Counted from the stretch's first letter, positions 26,139-35,888 are shown. The stretch: DNA of 64,000 nucleotides from Butyrivibrio sp. M55 (GCF_900116865.1 NZ_FPCD01000009.1:1-64000); one strand, 5' to 3'. Translations and numbers: made by a program. The notes: generated from the letters alone by a model not told the origin.

Positions 26139-27561
26139 CATAGTGGATTATTACAAAGGGGACTTTTATTTTACATATGATGACAAGGAGCTTATTTGCT
26201 CTATAGAAGACAGTCTTGAATATGTGGTAAAAGAGGCAGATCTGGCTGATTTTTATGATAAGCTCGGGAATAAAACCGTCATTAGGCCTCGGGAAGATAG
26301 AAGCATATCCACTACGAGGCTTTTGGATGAGGTGGGATATGCCCTTGCATCAAGTGAGTACCAAAGGGAGTTTGTTATGATACAAAAAGACGGGACAGTC
26401 ACAGAGCTTCCACAGCTTGATATTTCAAAAAATCATGTTCTGAAAGATTATGACAATAAGGGAATAGTCTACGATGTTGGTGTTAATGGTGATAAGGTGT
26501 GTTGTATCAAGCTTGATACTATGGAAGAAAATGTGATCCCTCATATAACCCCGGGAACAACTTGTTATCCCATGAAAAATGGCAAGCTGTGCTGCTTTAG
26601 CTCATCAGATCAGGATAAAGATGCAGATGTAAGGGCTAAGTATACTTATCATGTATATGACGTAGAGAGTAACAGTGATTATGTGCTTGCTGAAACAAAT
26701 AAGCGTCCGGGAACCGCATATTATACTGGAATTGGAAATGATTTATGTGTTTGCGGAGACAATATCTTTATTATAGATGTTGCCGATGATAAGAAAAAAT
26801 GGTTCAGAGTTGACAAAGAAGGTGACAATACCTTGTTAACTGACATGGACCTTACTATAGAGACTATAAATTCCCTTAAATACGGAACCGTGAAGTATGA
26901 GGATGGTACATATAATTGTCCTTCATGTAGGAAAAAGTTTGGTACTTTTTACAAGGAATATTTTATTTTAAGCAAAGAGTATTCCGAACATGCTGAAGAT
27001 ATCAATACTGATTTAAAAGAAGATTTTACATATGCAAAATCTGAAGAAATAGAAAATGGATTAGAATGGAGTTCACATAAATGTGAAGTTAATTCGGATA
27101 AAGATGAGATATACGAGCTTGAATTTGATACAACGGTGAATGATGTAGATATCATAAATGACAGATATCTTGCCGTAGATATGGAACGTGAGTATTGGTG
27201 TATGAGAGGAGTTCCGCCTCAAGAAGATAATTATCAGCTTTTATATGACCTTGAAACCGGAAAAAGACTTCATAATAAAGATATTTTTAAGGGAAGCGAG
27301 GATGAGTTCAAAGATATAGTTGCAAGAGCTATAAGAAATTTCGCAGAGAAAGAGATTCAGGAAGATGCCAGAGGAGATCTTGATGAGATTTATCAATATG
27401 CCTACGAGGGTATAAGTATTGAGACCGCCGACCTTAGTTATGAAAAAGATTATGTGATTGTTAGTTATGCGGGTGAGGGATTGCCTTATTCAAGGTATCC
27501 GTTTTGTATCGAGATTTCTTATCAGGATCTTTTAGGAAAAGATACATTGGAGATAGATTAG
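26119..27561 (+). CDS. Uncharacterised protein, C-terminal part of the split lipoprotein
   Basis: 480 residues from ATG 26119, which has a good RBS (AAAGGGAG, 6 bases upstream), so it could be translated separately. It has no signal peptide, and its first codons overlap the (TA)4 tract where the upstream frame stops, so it looks like the body of a lipoprotein whose leader is out of frame. Content is acidic and beta-rich with repeated short segments of the beta-propeller style (YYKGDFYFTYDD, GNDLCVCGDNIFIIDV, DRYLAVDMERE), plus a CPSC/C pair near 270. I do not recognise the family. Confidence 0.55.
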   Translation: MQHHIYSIVDYYKGDFYFTYDDKELICSIEDSLEYVVKEADLADFYDKLGNKTVIRPREDRSISTTRLLDEVGYALASSEYQREFVMIQKDGTVTELPQLDISKNHVLKDYDNKGIVYDVGVNGDKVCCIKLDTMEENVIPHITPGTTCYPMKNGKLCCFSSSDQDKDADVRAKYTYHVYDVESNSDYVLAETNKRPGTAYYTGIGNDLCVCGDNIFIIDVADDKKKWFRVDKEGDNTLLTDMDLTIETINSLKYGTVKYEDGTYNCPSCRKKFGTFYKEYFILSKEYSEHAEDINTDLKEDFTYAKSEEIENGLEWSSHKCEVNSDKDEIYELEFDTTVNDVDIINDRYLAVDMEREYWCMRGVPPQEDNYQLLYDLETGKRLHNKDIFKGSEDEFKDIVARAIRNFAEKEIQEDARGDLDEIYQYAYEGISIETADLSYEKDYVIVSYAGEGLPYSRYPFCIEISYQDLLGKDTLEID

Positions 27562-27646
27562 GCAGAGTAAATAAATATTCACATTAAAGCCGTCAACTTA
27601 AATATTGAATAGGACCATGCTACGTGATAAGATGCAAATAATTAAT

Positions 27647-27662
27647 TTGTATATATATACAA
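27647..27662. promoter_or_regulatory. Palindromic operator candidate before GH115
   Basis: TTGTATATATATACAA is a perfect 16-bp palindrome 26 bases before the GH115 start, close to the RBS. It resembles operators of GntR-family sugar repressors (TTGTATATACAA-like), so it may repress xylan-debranching expression. The regulator is not identified. Confidence 0.5.
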
Positions 27663-27687
27663 GGTAACTAAAAAGGATGGACTATTT

Positions 27688-30609
27688 ATGGATTTTATTA
27701 TTTCAAAGGCTAAGATTGAAAATGGCGGAAATGCGATCATTTATGATAAAGATGCATTGAGCGGCATCAAGAAGATTGCTGCGAAGATTTCCGGTGATAT
27801 GGAGGCGGTTTTTGGAAGTGCGCCCCAAGTACATGAGGAAAAGGCTTCAGAAAGTCCTATATATGTAGGAACTGTCGGCGATGCGCTTATAGCAGGACTT
27901 GGCGTTGATATATCTGATATTGAAGGTAAAAGAGAAGTCTATAAGATTACAGTTGTAGGTGATGCTCTTGTTATTGTTGGAAGTGATAAGCGTGGAGCAA
28001 TCTACGGAATGTTCAAGCTCTCCGAGATGCTCGGTGTATCTCCTTTTATAGATTGGCTTGATGTAAAGCCCGTTAAAACAGATGAATTCAAAATACCTTC
28101 TGATTACTGCATGATCTCAAAAGAGCCATCAGTCAAGTTTAGAGGATTTTTTATTAATGATGAGTGGCCGGCTTTCGGAAATTTCTGCAATAAGAGATTC
28201 GGCGGCTTTAATGCCAAAGTATATGAACATGTTTTTGAACTGTTGTTAAGACTTAAGGGCAATTATCTGTGGCCTGCTATGTGGACAGCTATATTCCCTG
28301 ATGACGGTCCGGGACTTGAGAATGCGATTCTTGCCGATGAGCTCGGAGTGGTAATGGGAATGAGCCATCATGAACCGTGCTTAAGACAGGGAGAAGAGTA
28401 CAAGTACCTTAGAGGCAAGGATTCTATATATGGTGATGCATGGAATTTCCTTACCAACGAGAAGGGTATAACACGTTTCTGGGAAGACGGTCTTAAGAGA
28501 AGCGGTAAGTTTGAGAATGTGATTACCGTCGGTATGAGAGGCGAAGCTGATACCGCTATCATGGGAGCGGAGGCTACTTTAAAGGATAATATCGATCTTT
28601 TAAGGAAAGTTCTTTCAACTCAGAACAGACTGATAAGGGAAAATGTAAATGAGAACCTCGACGAAGTTCCGAGAATGCTTGCGCTTTATAAGGAGGTAGA
28701 ACCCTATTTCTACGGCGATGAGAATACGGAAGGTCTCATGGGCGATCCTGAATTGGATGGCGTAACACTTATGCTCTGTGATGATAATCACGGAAATTTA
28801 AGAACCGTTCCCACAGAAGAGATGAGAAGCCATAAGGGCGGATACGGAATGTACTATCATTTTGATTATCATGGTCTTCCGGTGTCATTTGAATGGTTTA
28901 ATACATCGCATCTTTCCAAGGTCTGGGAGCAGATGACGACAGCCTATGACTTTGGTATAAGAGATCTTTGGATTGTCAATGTCGGGGATGTCTTCAGTAA
29001 CGAATATCCTTTGGGATACTTCCTGGATTTGGCATATGATTTTGACCGCTATGGAACTTCTAATCCAAAGAGTGCAAAAGAATATACAAAGCTTATAGTT
29101 AAGCAGAATTTCGATGGCAAGCTTTCTGCGGCTGACATGGATAAGTGCGCGGAGCTTCTTGAAGGCTATACAAGAATAACTTCAAGCAGAAGAACTGAGG
29201 CTATGAACGATAAAGTCTATGCGCCTTTTGCTTATAATGAGACATTTGATACGCTTGAAAAAATTGAGAATCTCATGGCGGATGCCGATGAGCTTTTGAA
29301 TAAGCTTGAAGGCAATACAAGATTTGTTTTCTATGAACTTATATGGCTTCCGCTTACCGCAAATCTCAATGTTCAGAGGATGTGGCTTCTTACAACTTTG
29401 AACCATGCTTTTGCAGAGCAGGGAAGTACTTATGCCATGACTCTTGCAAAGAAAATAGATGAATGCATTGCATATGACAGAAAGATTGTAGATGAACTTC
29501 ATACGATTGAAGACGGAAAGTGGTACGGAATGGGTCTTTCAGAGCACATAGGATTTAATGACTGGTGCGAAGAAGGATGCAAGTACCCTGTGATCCATAC
29601 TTTTGAACCTGCAAACAAAGAAAGACTGATAGTTTCGGTAAAGGGCTCTGACTTTTACACGGAAGGAAAGTTCTGGACGGGACATGTTGGCGCTGTAGAT
29701 ACATTCCTTGATCCTTCGAAGAATGAGGCTGAACTTATTCTTTCAACTGCGGGAAGAGTAGATTGTAGTTATGAGGTTGAAAATCCCAATGCGTTCTTTA
29801 CCGTATCGGAGGAAAAAGGCATTGTTGGGCCTAATACTATCAAGATCTTAAAAATCAGACTGGACAGGGAAAAGTATAAAAAGGGTGATGTCACACCTGA
29901 AATATGCATTCACTGTTCTGACGGCAATGTGGTAATTAAGCTTCCTGTAAATACTTTGTCCGATATCGGATGCGGTGAAAAAGCCGACGGCACGTTCTAC
30001 TGGCTTGGAAAAACACTCGACATGAACGAGAAGATGATAGATGCACCTCTTCATAAGAGAACATGGCCAGGTAAGCTTGAGCTGATGAACTATATCTCAA
30101 TCGATGCTGCGGACTATGCAAATAAAACCGATTCAGTAAGCGGAAGTTTTGAAATTATAGAAGATTACAGCAGAGGCCTTGATGCGGTTAAAGCATATCC
30201 ACAGGATGTTATTTTTGGAAAAGACAAAAAGGATTATCCGGGGCTTACTTATAAAGTTAAAGTTCCTTCAGAGGGCGATTACAAAGTTAAGCTCTATGTC
30301 AATCCGAGCAACCCGTACTCAAGGGATAATGTGATATACTTCGGAATCGGCGCGAATGACGGAGAAGTAAATAAAATAAATATGATCGAGCCTGATTTTG
30401 CTGTTGGCGACGGAAATCCGTATTGGTCTTTGGTTGTTACAGAAAACAAGCGAGTTGTCGAAGCTGATCTAAAACTTAAAGCCGGTGTCAATGATATCAA
30501 TGTTTATGCGATTGATCCAAACTTCGTTGTTCAGAAATTGGTGATATATAAAGCAGGAGAGGAACCTTCACCGTCTTACCTTGGCTCGAAGGAGACATTC
30601 AAATTCTGA
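27688..30609 (+). CDS. GH115 xylan alpha-1,2-glucuronidase
   Basis: 973-residue glycoside hydrolase of family 115, which removes (4-O-methyl)glucuronic acid side groups from glucuronoxylan, including internal residues. Recognised by the N-terminal alpha/beta domain (YVGTVGDALIAGL, IVGSDKRGAIYGMFKLSEMLGVSPF near 92) and the TIM-barrel with KFRGFFINDEWPAFGNF near 153, LKGNYLWPAMW near 192, VVMGMSHHEPCLR near 222 and TVGMRGEAD near 277. The C-terminal third has beta-rich accessory domains. No signal peptide, so the enzyme probably acts inside the cell on imported oligosaccharides. RBS AAGGATGG precedes the ATG. Confidence 0.92.
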   Translation: MDFIISKAKIENGGNAIIYDKDALSGIKKIAAKISGDMEAVFGSAPQVHEEKASESPIYVGTVGDALIAGLGVDISDIEGKREVYKITVVGDALVIVGSDKRGAIYGMFKLSEMLGVSPFIDWLDVKPVKTDEFKIPSDYCMISKEPSVKFRGFFINDEWPAFGNFCNKRFGGFNAKVYEHVFELLLRLKGNYLWPAMWTAIFPDDGPGLENAILADELGVVMGMSHHEPCLRQGEEYKYLRGKDSIYGDAWNFLTNEKGITRFWEDGLKRSGKFENVITVGMRGEADTAIMGAEATLKDNIDLLRKVLSTQNRLIRENVNENLDEVPRMLALYKEVEPYFYGDENTEGLMGDPELDGVTLMLCDDNHGNLRTVPTEEMRSHKGGYGMYYHFDYHGLPVSFEWFNTSHLSKVWEQMTTAYDFGIRDLWIVNVGDVFSNEYPLGYFLDLAYDFDRYGTSNPKSAKEYTKLIVKQNFDGKLSAADMDKCAELLEGYTRITSSRRTEAMNDKVYAPFAYNETFDTLEKIENLMADADELLNKLEGNTRFVFYELIWLPLTANLNVQRMWLLTTLNHAFAEQGSTYAMTLAKKIDECIAYDRKIVDELHTIEDGKWYGMGLSEHIGFNDWCEEGCKYPVIHTFEPANKERLIVSVKGSDFYTEGKFWTGHVGAVDTFLDPSKNEAELILSTAGRVDCSYEVENPNAFFTVSEEKGIVGPNTIKILKIRLDREKYKKGDVTPEICIHCSDGNVVIKLPVNTLSDIGCGEKADGTFYWLGKTLDMNEKMIDAPLHKRTWPGKLELMNYISIDAADYANKTDSVSGSFEIIEDYSRGLDAVKAYPQDVIFGKDKKDYPGLTYKVKVPSEGDYKVKLYVNPSNPYSRDNVIYFGIGANDGEVNKINMIEPDFAVGDGNPYWSLVVTENKRVVEADLKLKAGVNDINVYAIDPNFVVQKLVIYKAGEEPSPSYLGSKETFKF

Positions 30610-30636
30610 AACAGCAGCTATAATGTCGCATACAAT

Positions 30637-30665
30637 TTGCTTTACCCGCCGTTTTTTATTAAAAT
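30637..30665 (+). promoter_or_regulatory. Promoter of the UDP-glucose dehydrogenase gene
   Basis: TTGCTT (30637-30642), 17-bp spacer, TAAAAT (30660-30665), about 65 bases before the start codon. Confidence 0.55.
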
Positions 30666-30730
30666 GGTTCAGGAGTGTTTTTTGCTCTAAAAGACTTTAG
30701 AAAAATACTGAGGATTCAGAGGTAAATAGA

Positions 30731-31915
30731 ATGAAGATAGCTGTTGTTGGAACAGGATATGTGGGACTTGCGATGTCGGTTCTTCTGGCACAGTACAATG
30801 ATGTTATTGCGGTTGATATTGTTCCTGAGAAAGTTAAGATGATAAATTCGGGAATCTCACCGATAGTTGATAAGGAGATAGAAGAGTATCTTAAGAAAGG
30901 GAATTTAAGACTTACAGCAACTTGCGACCTTGCACAGGCTGTTAGGGATGCCGAGTTTGTTGTGGTTTCAACTCCGACAAACTACGATGAGAAGCTCAAT
31001 TATTTTGATACTTCTTCTGTTAAGAGCGTTATTGATAAGGTGAGAAAAGAAAATCCGGATGCGTATATCGTTATCAAATCAACCATTCCTGTTGGATACA
31101 CCGAGTCGGTGATGGAAGAGTATGACACCGATCATATTCTCTTTTCACCCGAGTTCTTGAGAGAGGGACGTGCGCTTTACGATAATCTCTATCCTTCAAG
31201 AATTATTGTGGGCTATGATACTGATTCTGAGGAAGCGGAAGAGAGAGCTGAGATGTTTAAGAGTCTTCTTGTTCAGGGAGCTTTGAAAAAAGATATCCCG
31301 GCGCTTCTTATGAATACGACAGAGGCCGAGTCAGTTAAGCTTTTTGCCAATACATATCTTGCACTCAGAGTTTCGTTCTTCAATGAGCTTGATACATATG
31401 CTGAAGTCAGAGGCCTTAACACCAGAAACATAATCGACGGTGTCTGTCTCGATCCGAGAATCGGAGATTTCTACAACAATCCTTCGTTTGGATACGGCGG
31501 ATATTGCCTTCCTAAGGATACCAAGCAGCTTCTTGCAAACTATGAGGATGTTCCGAACAACCTTATCACTGCGATCGTTGATGCGAACAGAACGAGAAAA
31601 GATTTCATTGCGGACAGAGTATGGGCACTTCACCCCAAGAAGGTCGGTGTCTACAGGCTTACAATGAAAGCAGGTTCCGATAACTTCAGACAGTCCGCTA
31701 TTCAGGGCATTATGAAGAGAATCAAATCACGCGGCATCGAGTGCGTTGTATATGAACCCGCTCTCAAAGAAGACAGCTTCTTTAACTCAAAGGTTGTTCG
31801 TGACCTCGACGAGTTCAAGAGAGAGTGCGACTTCATAATCGCAAACAGAATCACACCCGATCTTCAGGATGTAGTCGATAAGGTATATACAAGAGACCTT
31901 TTCGGAAACGAGTAA
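30731..31915 (+). CDS. UDP-glucose 6-dehydrogenase (nucleotide sugar dehydrogenase)
   Basis: 394-residue cytoplasmic enzyme oxidising UDP-glucose to UDP-glucuronate with two NAD+. It has the N-terminal Rossmann motif [26 protein letters not shown] near 80, [10 protein letters not shown] near 117, the SPEFLREG motif near 136 and the catalytic Cys of [14 protein letters not shown] near 259, followed by the C-terminal UDP-binding domain. UDP-glucuronate would feed exopolysaccharide or capsule synthesis; no glycosyltransferase cluster is adjacent. Other nucleotide sugars (UDP-ManNAc) are possible, but the spacing fits UDP-glucose enzymes. Confidence 0.9.
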   Translation: MKIAVVGTGYVGLAMSVLLAQYNDVIAVDIVPEKVKMINSGISPIVDKEIEEYLKKGNLRLTATCDLAQAVRDAEFVVVSTPTNYDEKLNYFDTSSVKSVIDKVRKENPDAYIVIKSTIPVGYTESVMEEYDTDHILFSPEFLREGRALYDNLYPSRIIVGYDTDSEEAEERAEMFKSLLVQGALKKDIPALLMNTTEAESVKLFANTYLALRVSFFNELDTYAEVRGLNTRNIIDGVCLDPRIGDFYNNPSFGYGGYCLPKDTKQLLANYEDVPNNLITAIVDANRTRKDFIADRVWALHPKKVGVYRLTMKAGSDNFRQSAIQGIMKRIKSRGIECVVYEPALKEDSFFNSKVVRDLDEFKRECDFIIANRITPDLQDVVDKVYTRDLFGNE

Positions 31916-31944
31916 TTTAGTTGGTTTATAGAGTTTGTAATGTA

Positions 31945-32784
31945 ATGATAGATTTTTTTAAGAATAATAAGAAAAGAATTATGAAGGTGATGGCGGTCAT
32001 TATTATAATAATGATCGCCTCAACTATATGGTATGAAGTACCTGTTACTGAACATATTTCCATAAGCGGTGAAGGAAAAGTGAGTTCGCCGATGAGGCTT
32101 GCTTTAGTCACGGATCTCCACTCCTGCTATTATGGCAAGAAGCAGTCGAAGCTTGTAAAGATGATAGATAAAGAAAAGCCGGATGCGATTCTTTTGTCGG
32201 GAGATATATTTGACGATAGATTGCCACAGACTAACGCGAGGGTATTTATCGAGGAAGTTTCAGGTAAATATCCTTGTTTCTATGTTACAGGTAATCATGA
32301 TCTTTGGAGTAAAAAAGAAGTTGAGATAAAAGAATATCTTACATCAAAGGGAGTTATGGTTCTTGAAGGAAACGCGCATGCGATCAATATCGGTGGGAGT
32401 GATATTGATATATGCGGTGTTGACGACCCTACATATATGACGCAGGAAGAGTGGGAGTCACAGCTTGATGGGGCAAAAGATTCATCCAATCCTGATAATT
32501 ACAGAATCCTTTTATCACATAGACCTGAGAAAGTCGATACCTACGAAAAGTATGATTTTGATCTTATCGTTTGCGGTCATGCGCACGGTGGTCAGTGGAA
32601 AATCCCGTTCACCCAAAGAGGCGTTGCTGCCCCGAATCAAGGATTACTCCCTGCATACGTTGATGGTTTGTATGAACTAAAGAACGGTTCTGAAATGATA
32701 GTAAGCCGTGGTCTTGCACGTGAGCGTATGCCATATCCCAGATTTTTTAATCATCCTGAAATTGTGATGATTGATATTAAGTGA
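31945..32784 (+). CDS. Membrane-anchored metallophosphoesterase (YkuE/YaeI-like)
   Basis: About 279 residues from ATG 31945. An N-terminal hydrophobic segment (about 14-30, MAVIIIIMIASTIWY) should anchor the protein, with the calcineurin-like domain outside. Metal ligands: TDLHSC near 58, SGDIFDD near 86, GNHDLW near 117 and GHAHGG near 209. Relatives hydrolyse UDP-2,3-diacylglucosamine-like lipids or other phosphoesters; the substrate here is unknown. A TTG further upstream (31921) is open but lacks an RBS; ATG 31981 is a third option and would keep the membrane segment. Confidence 0.82.
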   Translation: MIDFFKNNKKRIMKVMAVIIIIMIASTIWYEVPVTEHISISGEGKVSSPMRLALVTDLHSCYYGKKQSKLVKMIDKEKPDAILLSGDIFDDRLPQTNARVFIEEVSGKYPCFYVTGNHDLWSKKEVEIKEYLTSKGVMVLEGNAHAINIGGSDIDICGVDDPTYMTQEEWESQLDGAKDSSNPDNYRILLSHRPEKVDTYEKYDFDLIVCGHAHGGQWKIPFTQRGVAAPNQGLLPAYVDGLYELKNGSEMIVSRGLARERMPYPRFFNHPEIVMIDIK

Positions 32785-32844
32785 CTGGGGCAGTATAAGT
32801 TCGTGTTTCACATAGTTTTTGTGATGCATAGCTATTCGTGAACA

Positions 32845-33155
32845 GCCCGTCTTTGAAGGCATCAGTCTGAAAATGCGTAGTTATGTAGACTACACCAAAT
32901 GGCTGTAAGGCAGATTTTCGCAGTATTTACAGATGTTGCAATATTCAAGAGTGATAAAAAACTTAGTTTTTCATTCTGTTTTCGCTCCAATTGTTTGAGC
33001 CCATTTATGGGCGAGTTTTGGAGCGAAGAATGAAAAGCTCAGTTTTTTATTGCCTTGAATATCAACATGTGTAACTACCAGAAAATCTGCCTTACAGCCA
33101 TTTGGTGTAATTTACAAACAATGGCATTTTCAGACTGATGCCTTCAAAGATGGGC
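32845..33155. repeat. Long imperfect palindrome 3 (311 bp)
   Basis: Outer arms 32845-32876 and 33124-33155 match at nearly every base. Inner pairs include TACACCAAATGGCTGTAAGG with CCTTACAGCCATTTGGTGTA, a run around TATTCAAG/CTTGAATA, CGCTCCAA/TTGGAGCG, and a central GCCCATTTATGGGC. It fills the gap between two convergent genes and can form one hairpin of about 150 bp. It shares a 19-base segment with palindrome 2. No ORF. Confidence 0.8.
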
Positions 33156-33159
33156 GTCA

Positions 33160-33193
33160 TAAAAGGCAGCCACACTTAATTGTGTGACTGCCT
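33160..33193 (-). terminator. Terminator of the tyrA-aroA operon
   Basis: GGCAGCCACAC (33165-33175) pairs with GTGTGACTGCC (33183-33193). Read on the minus strand it is followed by TTTT, 5 bases past the aroA stop. Confidence 0.8.
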
Positions 33194-33197
33194 GATT

Positions 33198-34529
33198 TTA
33201 TCTGGTCAGTGACTTCAGGTCTTCGAAGAAGGTCGGGTATGAAATTGAGACGCATTCCGAATCCTGGATGACCGTAGGACCTTCGGCGACGAGCGATGCG
33301 ATTGCAAAGCTCATTGCAAGACGGTGATCGGCATGACAGTTTATGTTAGCTCCAAAGAGAGGCTTGCCGCCGCGAATGATCATTCCATCGTCTGTTGCTT
33401 CGGCATCACAACCCATTGCTGTGAGGTTTTCGACAACTGAAGTGATACGATTTGATTCTTTTACTTTGAGCTCCGCAGCGTCGCGGATAACAGTCTCACA
33501 ATCTGCTGTTGCTGCAAGAACTGCAACTACGGGAAGTTCGTCGATCATAGTCGGAATGTCTTTTCCTCCGATAATGAACTTGCCGCTTTCGTTTCCGCAG
33601 AGCTTACTGTATCTTACAAGGATGTCGGCTCTTGCTTCCTGAGAATTATCTTCGTTAAGGAGAGTGATGTCTGCTCCCATTTTTTTCAAAACATTTATTA
33701 TACCTGCGCGGGTCTTGTTTACGCCTACGTTCTTGATAAGAAGCTCTGAACCCGGCACTACGAGCGCCGCTGCGATAAAGTATGCGGCAGATGAAATATC
33801 GCCCGGAACATTGATGTCGATTCCTTTAAGCGGGCGTCCGGGATGAAGAATGGCAGATGCCGTTCCAAGATCCGTAACTTCGTTGTGGATGTCCGCACCG
33901 AAAGCGGAGAGCATTATTTCTGTGTGATTTCGTGAAAGAGCGGGCTCGCGAACAATCGTGTCACCTTCTGCGTAAAGTCCTGCTAGGATAATCGCAGATT
34001 TTACCTGTGCTGAAGCAACGGGGCTTGTGTAATCGATGCCCTTAAGCTCTTTTCCGCCTTCGATATTAAGCGGAGCGCAGCCGTTTCCGCGGGCTGATGA
34101 TATGGATGCACCCATGAGCGTGAGCGGATCGATAACTCTTTTCATCGGGCGCTGCTCAATTGAAGAATCGCCTGTGATCGATGTATCGAAAGGCTGTGCC
34201 GCAAGGATGCCTGACATAAGGCGAGTCGTTGTTCCGCTGTTTCCCGTATAAAGAGTCTCGATGGGAGCGGTGAGACCGTGCAGGCCTTTTCCGTGAACGG
34301 TAATCTTCTTGGCATTTCTGTATTCGTCCTCTTCGCGGTCAATAGATATTCCGAGCTTTCTGAAGCAATCGATGGTTGAAAGACAGTCTGCGCTTTCAAG
34401 AAATCCCGTGATCGTTGTGTCGCCCTCAGCGAGAGCGCCGAACATAATGCTTCTGTGAGATATTGATTTGTCACCCGGTACGGTAACTTCCCCTCTTAAT
34501 GGACCTCTGGCTTTTTCTAATGTAGTCAT
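33198..34529 (-). CDS. aroA: 3-phosphoshikimate 1-carboxyvinyltransferase (EPSP synthase)
   Basis: 443 residues, sixth step of the shikimate pathway, joining PEP and shikimate 3-phosphate. Two-domain inverse alpha/beta fold with VPGDKSISHRSIMFGALA near residue 17, LYTGNSGTTTRLMSGILAAQ near 91, SSAAYFIAAAL near 245, ELPVVAVLAA near 322 and the C-terminal HRLAMSFAIAS near 402. RBS AAGGAG precedes the ATG. It lies 23 bases after tyrA on the minus strand, forming a two-gene aromatic amino-acid operon. Confidence 0.95.
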   Translation of the reverse strand: MTTLEKARGPLRGEVTVPGDKSISHRSIMFGALAEGDTTITGFLESADCLSTIDCFRKLGISIDREEDEYRNAKKITVHGKGLHGLTAPIETLYTGNSGTTTRLMSGILAAQPFDTSITGDSSIEQRPMKRVIDPLTLMGASISSARGNGCAPLNIEGGKELKGIDYTSPVASAQVKSAIILAGLYAEGDTIVREPALSRNHTEIMLSAFGADIHNEVTDLGTASAILHPGRPLKGIDINVPGDISSAAYFIAAALVVPGSELLIKNVGVNKTRAGIINVLKKMGADITLLNEDNSQEARADILVRYSKLCGNESGKFIIGGKDIPTMIDELPVVAVLAATADCETVIRDAAELKVKESNRITSVVENLTAMGCDAEATDDGMIIRGGKPLFGANINCHADHRLAMSFAIASLVAEGPTVIQDSECVSISYPTFFEDLKSLTR

Positions 34530-34552
34530 GTAAGTCTCTCTCTCCTTGTTTT

Positions 34553-35647
34553 TTACAGATAGATGTTATAACCGTTATTTTCAAGAACTTTGCCTGCTTT
34601 ATCAAGGCCTTCCTGATCGTGGAGCTCGATTCTGAGTGTACCGCGCTCGTATTCCCTGTTGTGCACGATACCGATGTTTTTGATGTTTATCTCATTGTCG
34701 GATAAAAGAGTCGCAACCTTGGCAAGTCTGCCGGGATGATCGTCAATCTCGACTTTGATAGCGTAAACCTTTTGGATAGGTCCGCTTGACGTTGTGATAA
34801 ATGACTCCCTGTATTCCCTTGCTTTTGAGAAGAATTCGAAGAGCTTCTCGCTGTCTTTTTCATCGATGGCAAGTTTGATATCGTACAGAGAATCGATGTA
34901 TTTGGATAAAAGATCCGAGATATTAGCTGCGTTTGTAGTGCAGATCTGCTGCCACATAACGGGAGAAGATGAAGAGATTCTCGTTATGTCCTTAAATCCG
35001 CCCGCGGCAATCGTCTTCATGAGTTCATCTTCCGAATCGTTGTCTTTTACAAGGTTGACGAGCGAAGCGGATATCACGTGCGGAACGTGGCTTATCGCAG
35101 CCGTGATGTAGTCGTGCTGTCTGTATTCCACAACAAGCGGGATAGCACCGATCATCTTTACCAGGTCATAATATCTTTTTATCCTGTCTTCATCAGTGAC
35201 GCTTGTCTTAGTCAGAATGTAATAAGCGTTTTGCAAAAGAGAAGATTTCGAGTTGTTAAATCCAATCCTCTCGGTACCTGCCATTGGGTGGCCGCCGATA
35301 AACTGATCCTCGAGTCCGAGCTCTTTTATCTTCTCATGTATTCCGTTCTTGACACTTCCGATATCGGTAAGTGTTGTCTTCTTATTCAAAAAAGGAAGGA
35401 GCTTTTGGATGTTATCATTGTTGCACTCAACAGGAGCGCACAAAAAGATATAATCGCAATCGCTGAATTCTGCGCCGATCTCATAAAGGGGAGTGTCGAT
35501 TATCCCTTTGGCGTGAGCGGTGTCCACGGTTTCTCTGTGCGGAGTGTATGCGATTATCTTTGAAGACGGCTCATTTTCCTTTATCGCCCTGGCAATCGAT
35601 CCGCCGATAAGCCCGAGGCCTATAAAACCATAGGTCATATTGTTCAT
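34553..35647 (-). CDS. tyrA: Prephenate dehydrogenase with C-terminal ACT domain
   Basis: 364 residues. NAD-binding Rossmann motif FIGLGLIGGSIARAI at 8-22, catalytic GGHPMAGTE near 118, and IAAGGFKDITR near 214 mark the dehydrogenase that converts prephenate to 4-hydroxyphenylpyruvate for tyrosine synthesis. Residues about 293-364 form an ACT domain (VEIDDHPGRLAKVATLLSD), normally a site for feedback by tyrosine. First gene of the minus-strand operon with aroA. The RBS (GGGGG) is about 12 bases from this ATG; an in-frame ATG three codons later is possible. Confidence 0.93.
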   Translation of the reverse strand: MNNMTYGFIGLGLIGGSIARAIKENEPSSKIIAYTPHRETVDTAHAKGIIDTPLYEIGAEFSDCDYIFLCAPVECNNDNIQKLLPFLNKKTTLTDIGSVKNGIHEKIKELGLEDQFIGGHPMAGTERIGFNNSKSSLLQNAYYILTKTSVTDEDRIKRYYDLVKMIGAIPLVVEYRQHDYITAAISHVPHVISASLVNLVKDNDSEDELMKTIAAGGFKDITRISSSSPVMWQQICTTNAANISDLLSKYIDSLYDIKLAIDEKDSEKLFEFFSKAREYRESFITTSSGPIQKVYAIKVEIDDHPGRLAKVATLLSDNEINIKNIGIVHNREYERGTLRIELHDQEGLDKAGKVLENNGYNIYL

Positions 35648-35784
35648 AAAAGGTAGAACCCCCTAAAATCATGTATTCTTGTGAAAAAACTATAACACTT
35701 TAATGTGCGAAAAGCAATTATGAAGGCTTACTATAAGCGGTGGAAAAAGATGAGATGACTTTTGTGCATAATCGCTCAGAATAC

Positions 35785-35813
35785 TTGTTTCGGGTACATA
35801 ATTTTAGTAAAAT
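35785..35813 (+). promoter_or_regulatory. Promoter of the EF-G-like gene
   Basis: TTGTTT (35785-35790), 17-bp spacer, TAAAAT (35808-35813). The remaining intergenic bases up to tyrA are AT-rich with no other feature seen. Confidence 0.6.
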
Positions 35814-35888
35814 ATACTTATAAGTCTTTGGGGATCTGTATCATATCTCATACATAATACCCAAATTTGAGCGACTGGAGGATAAGAT

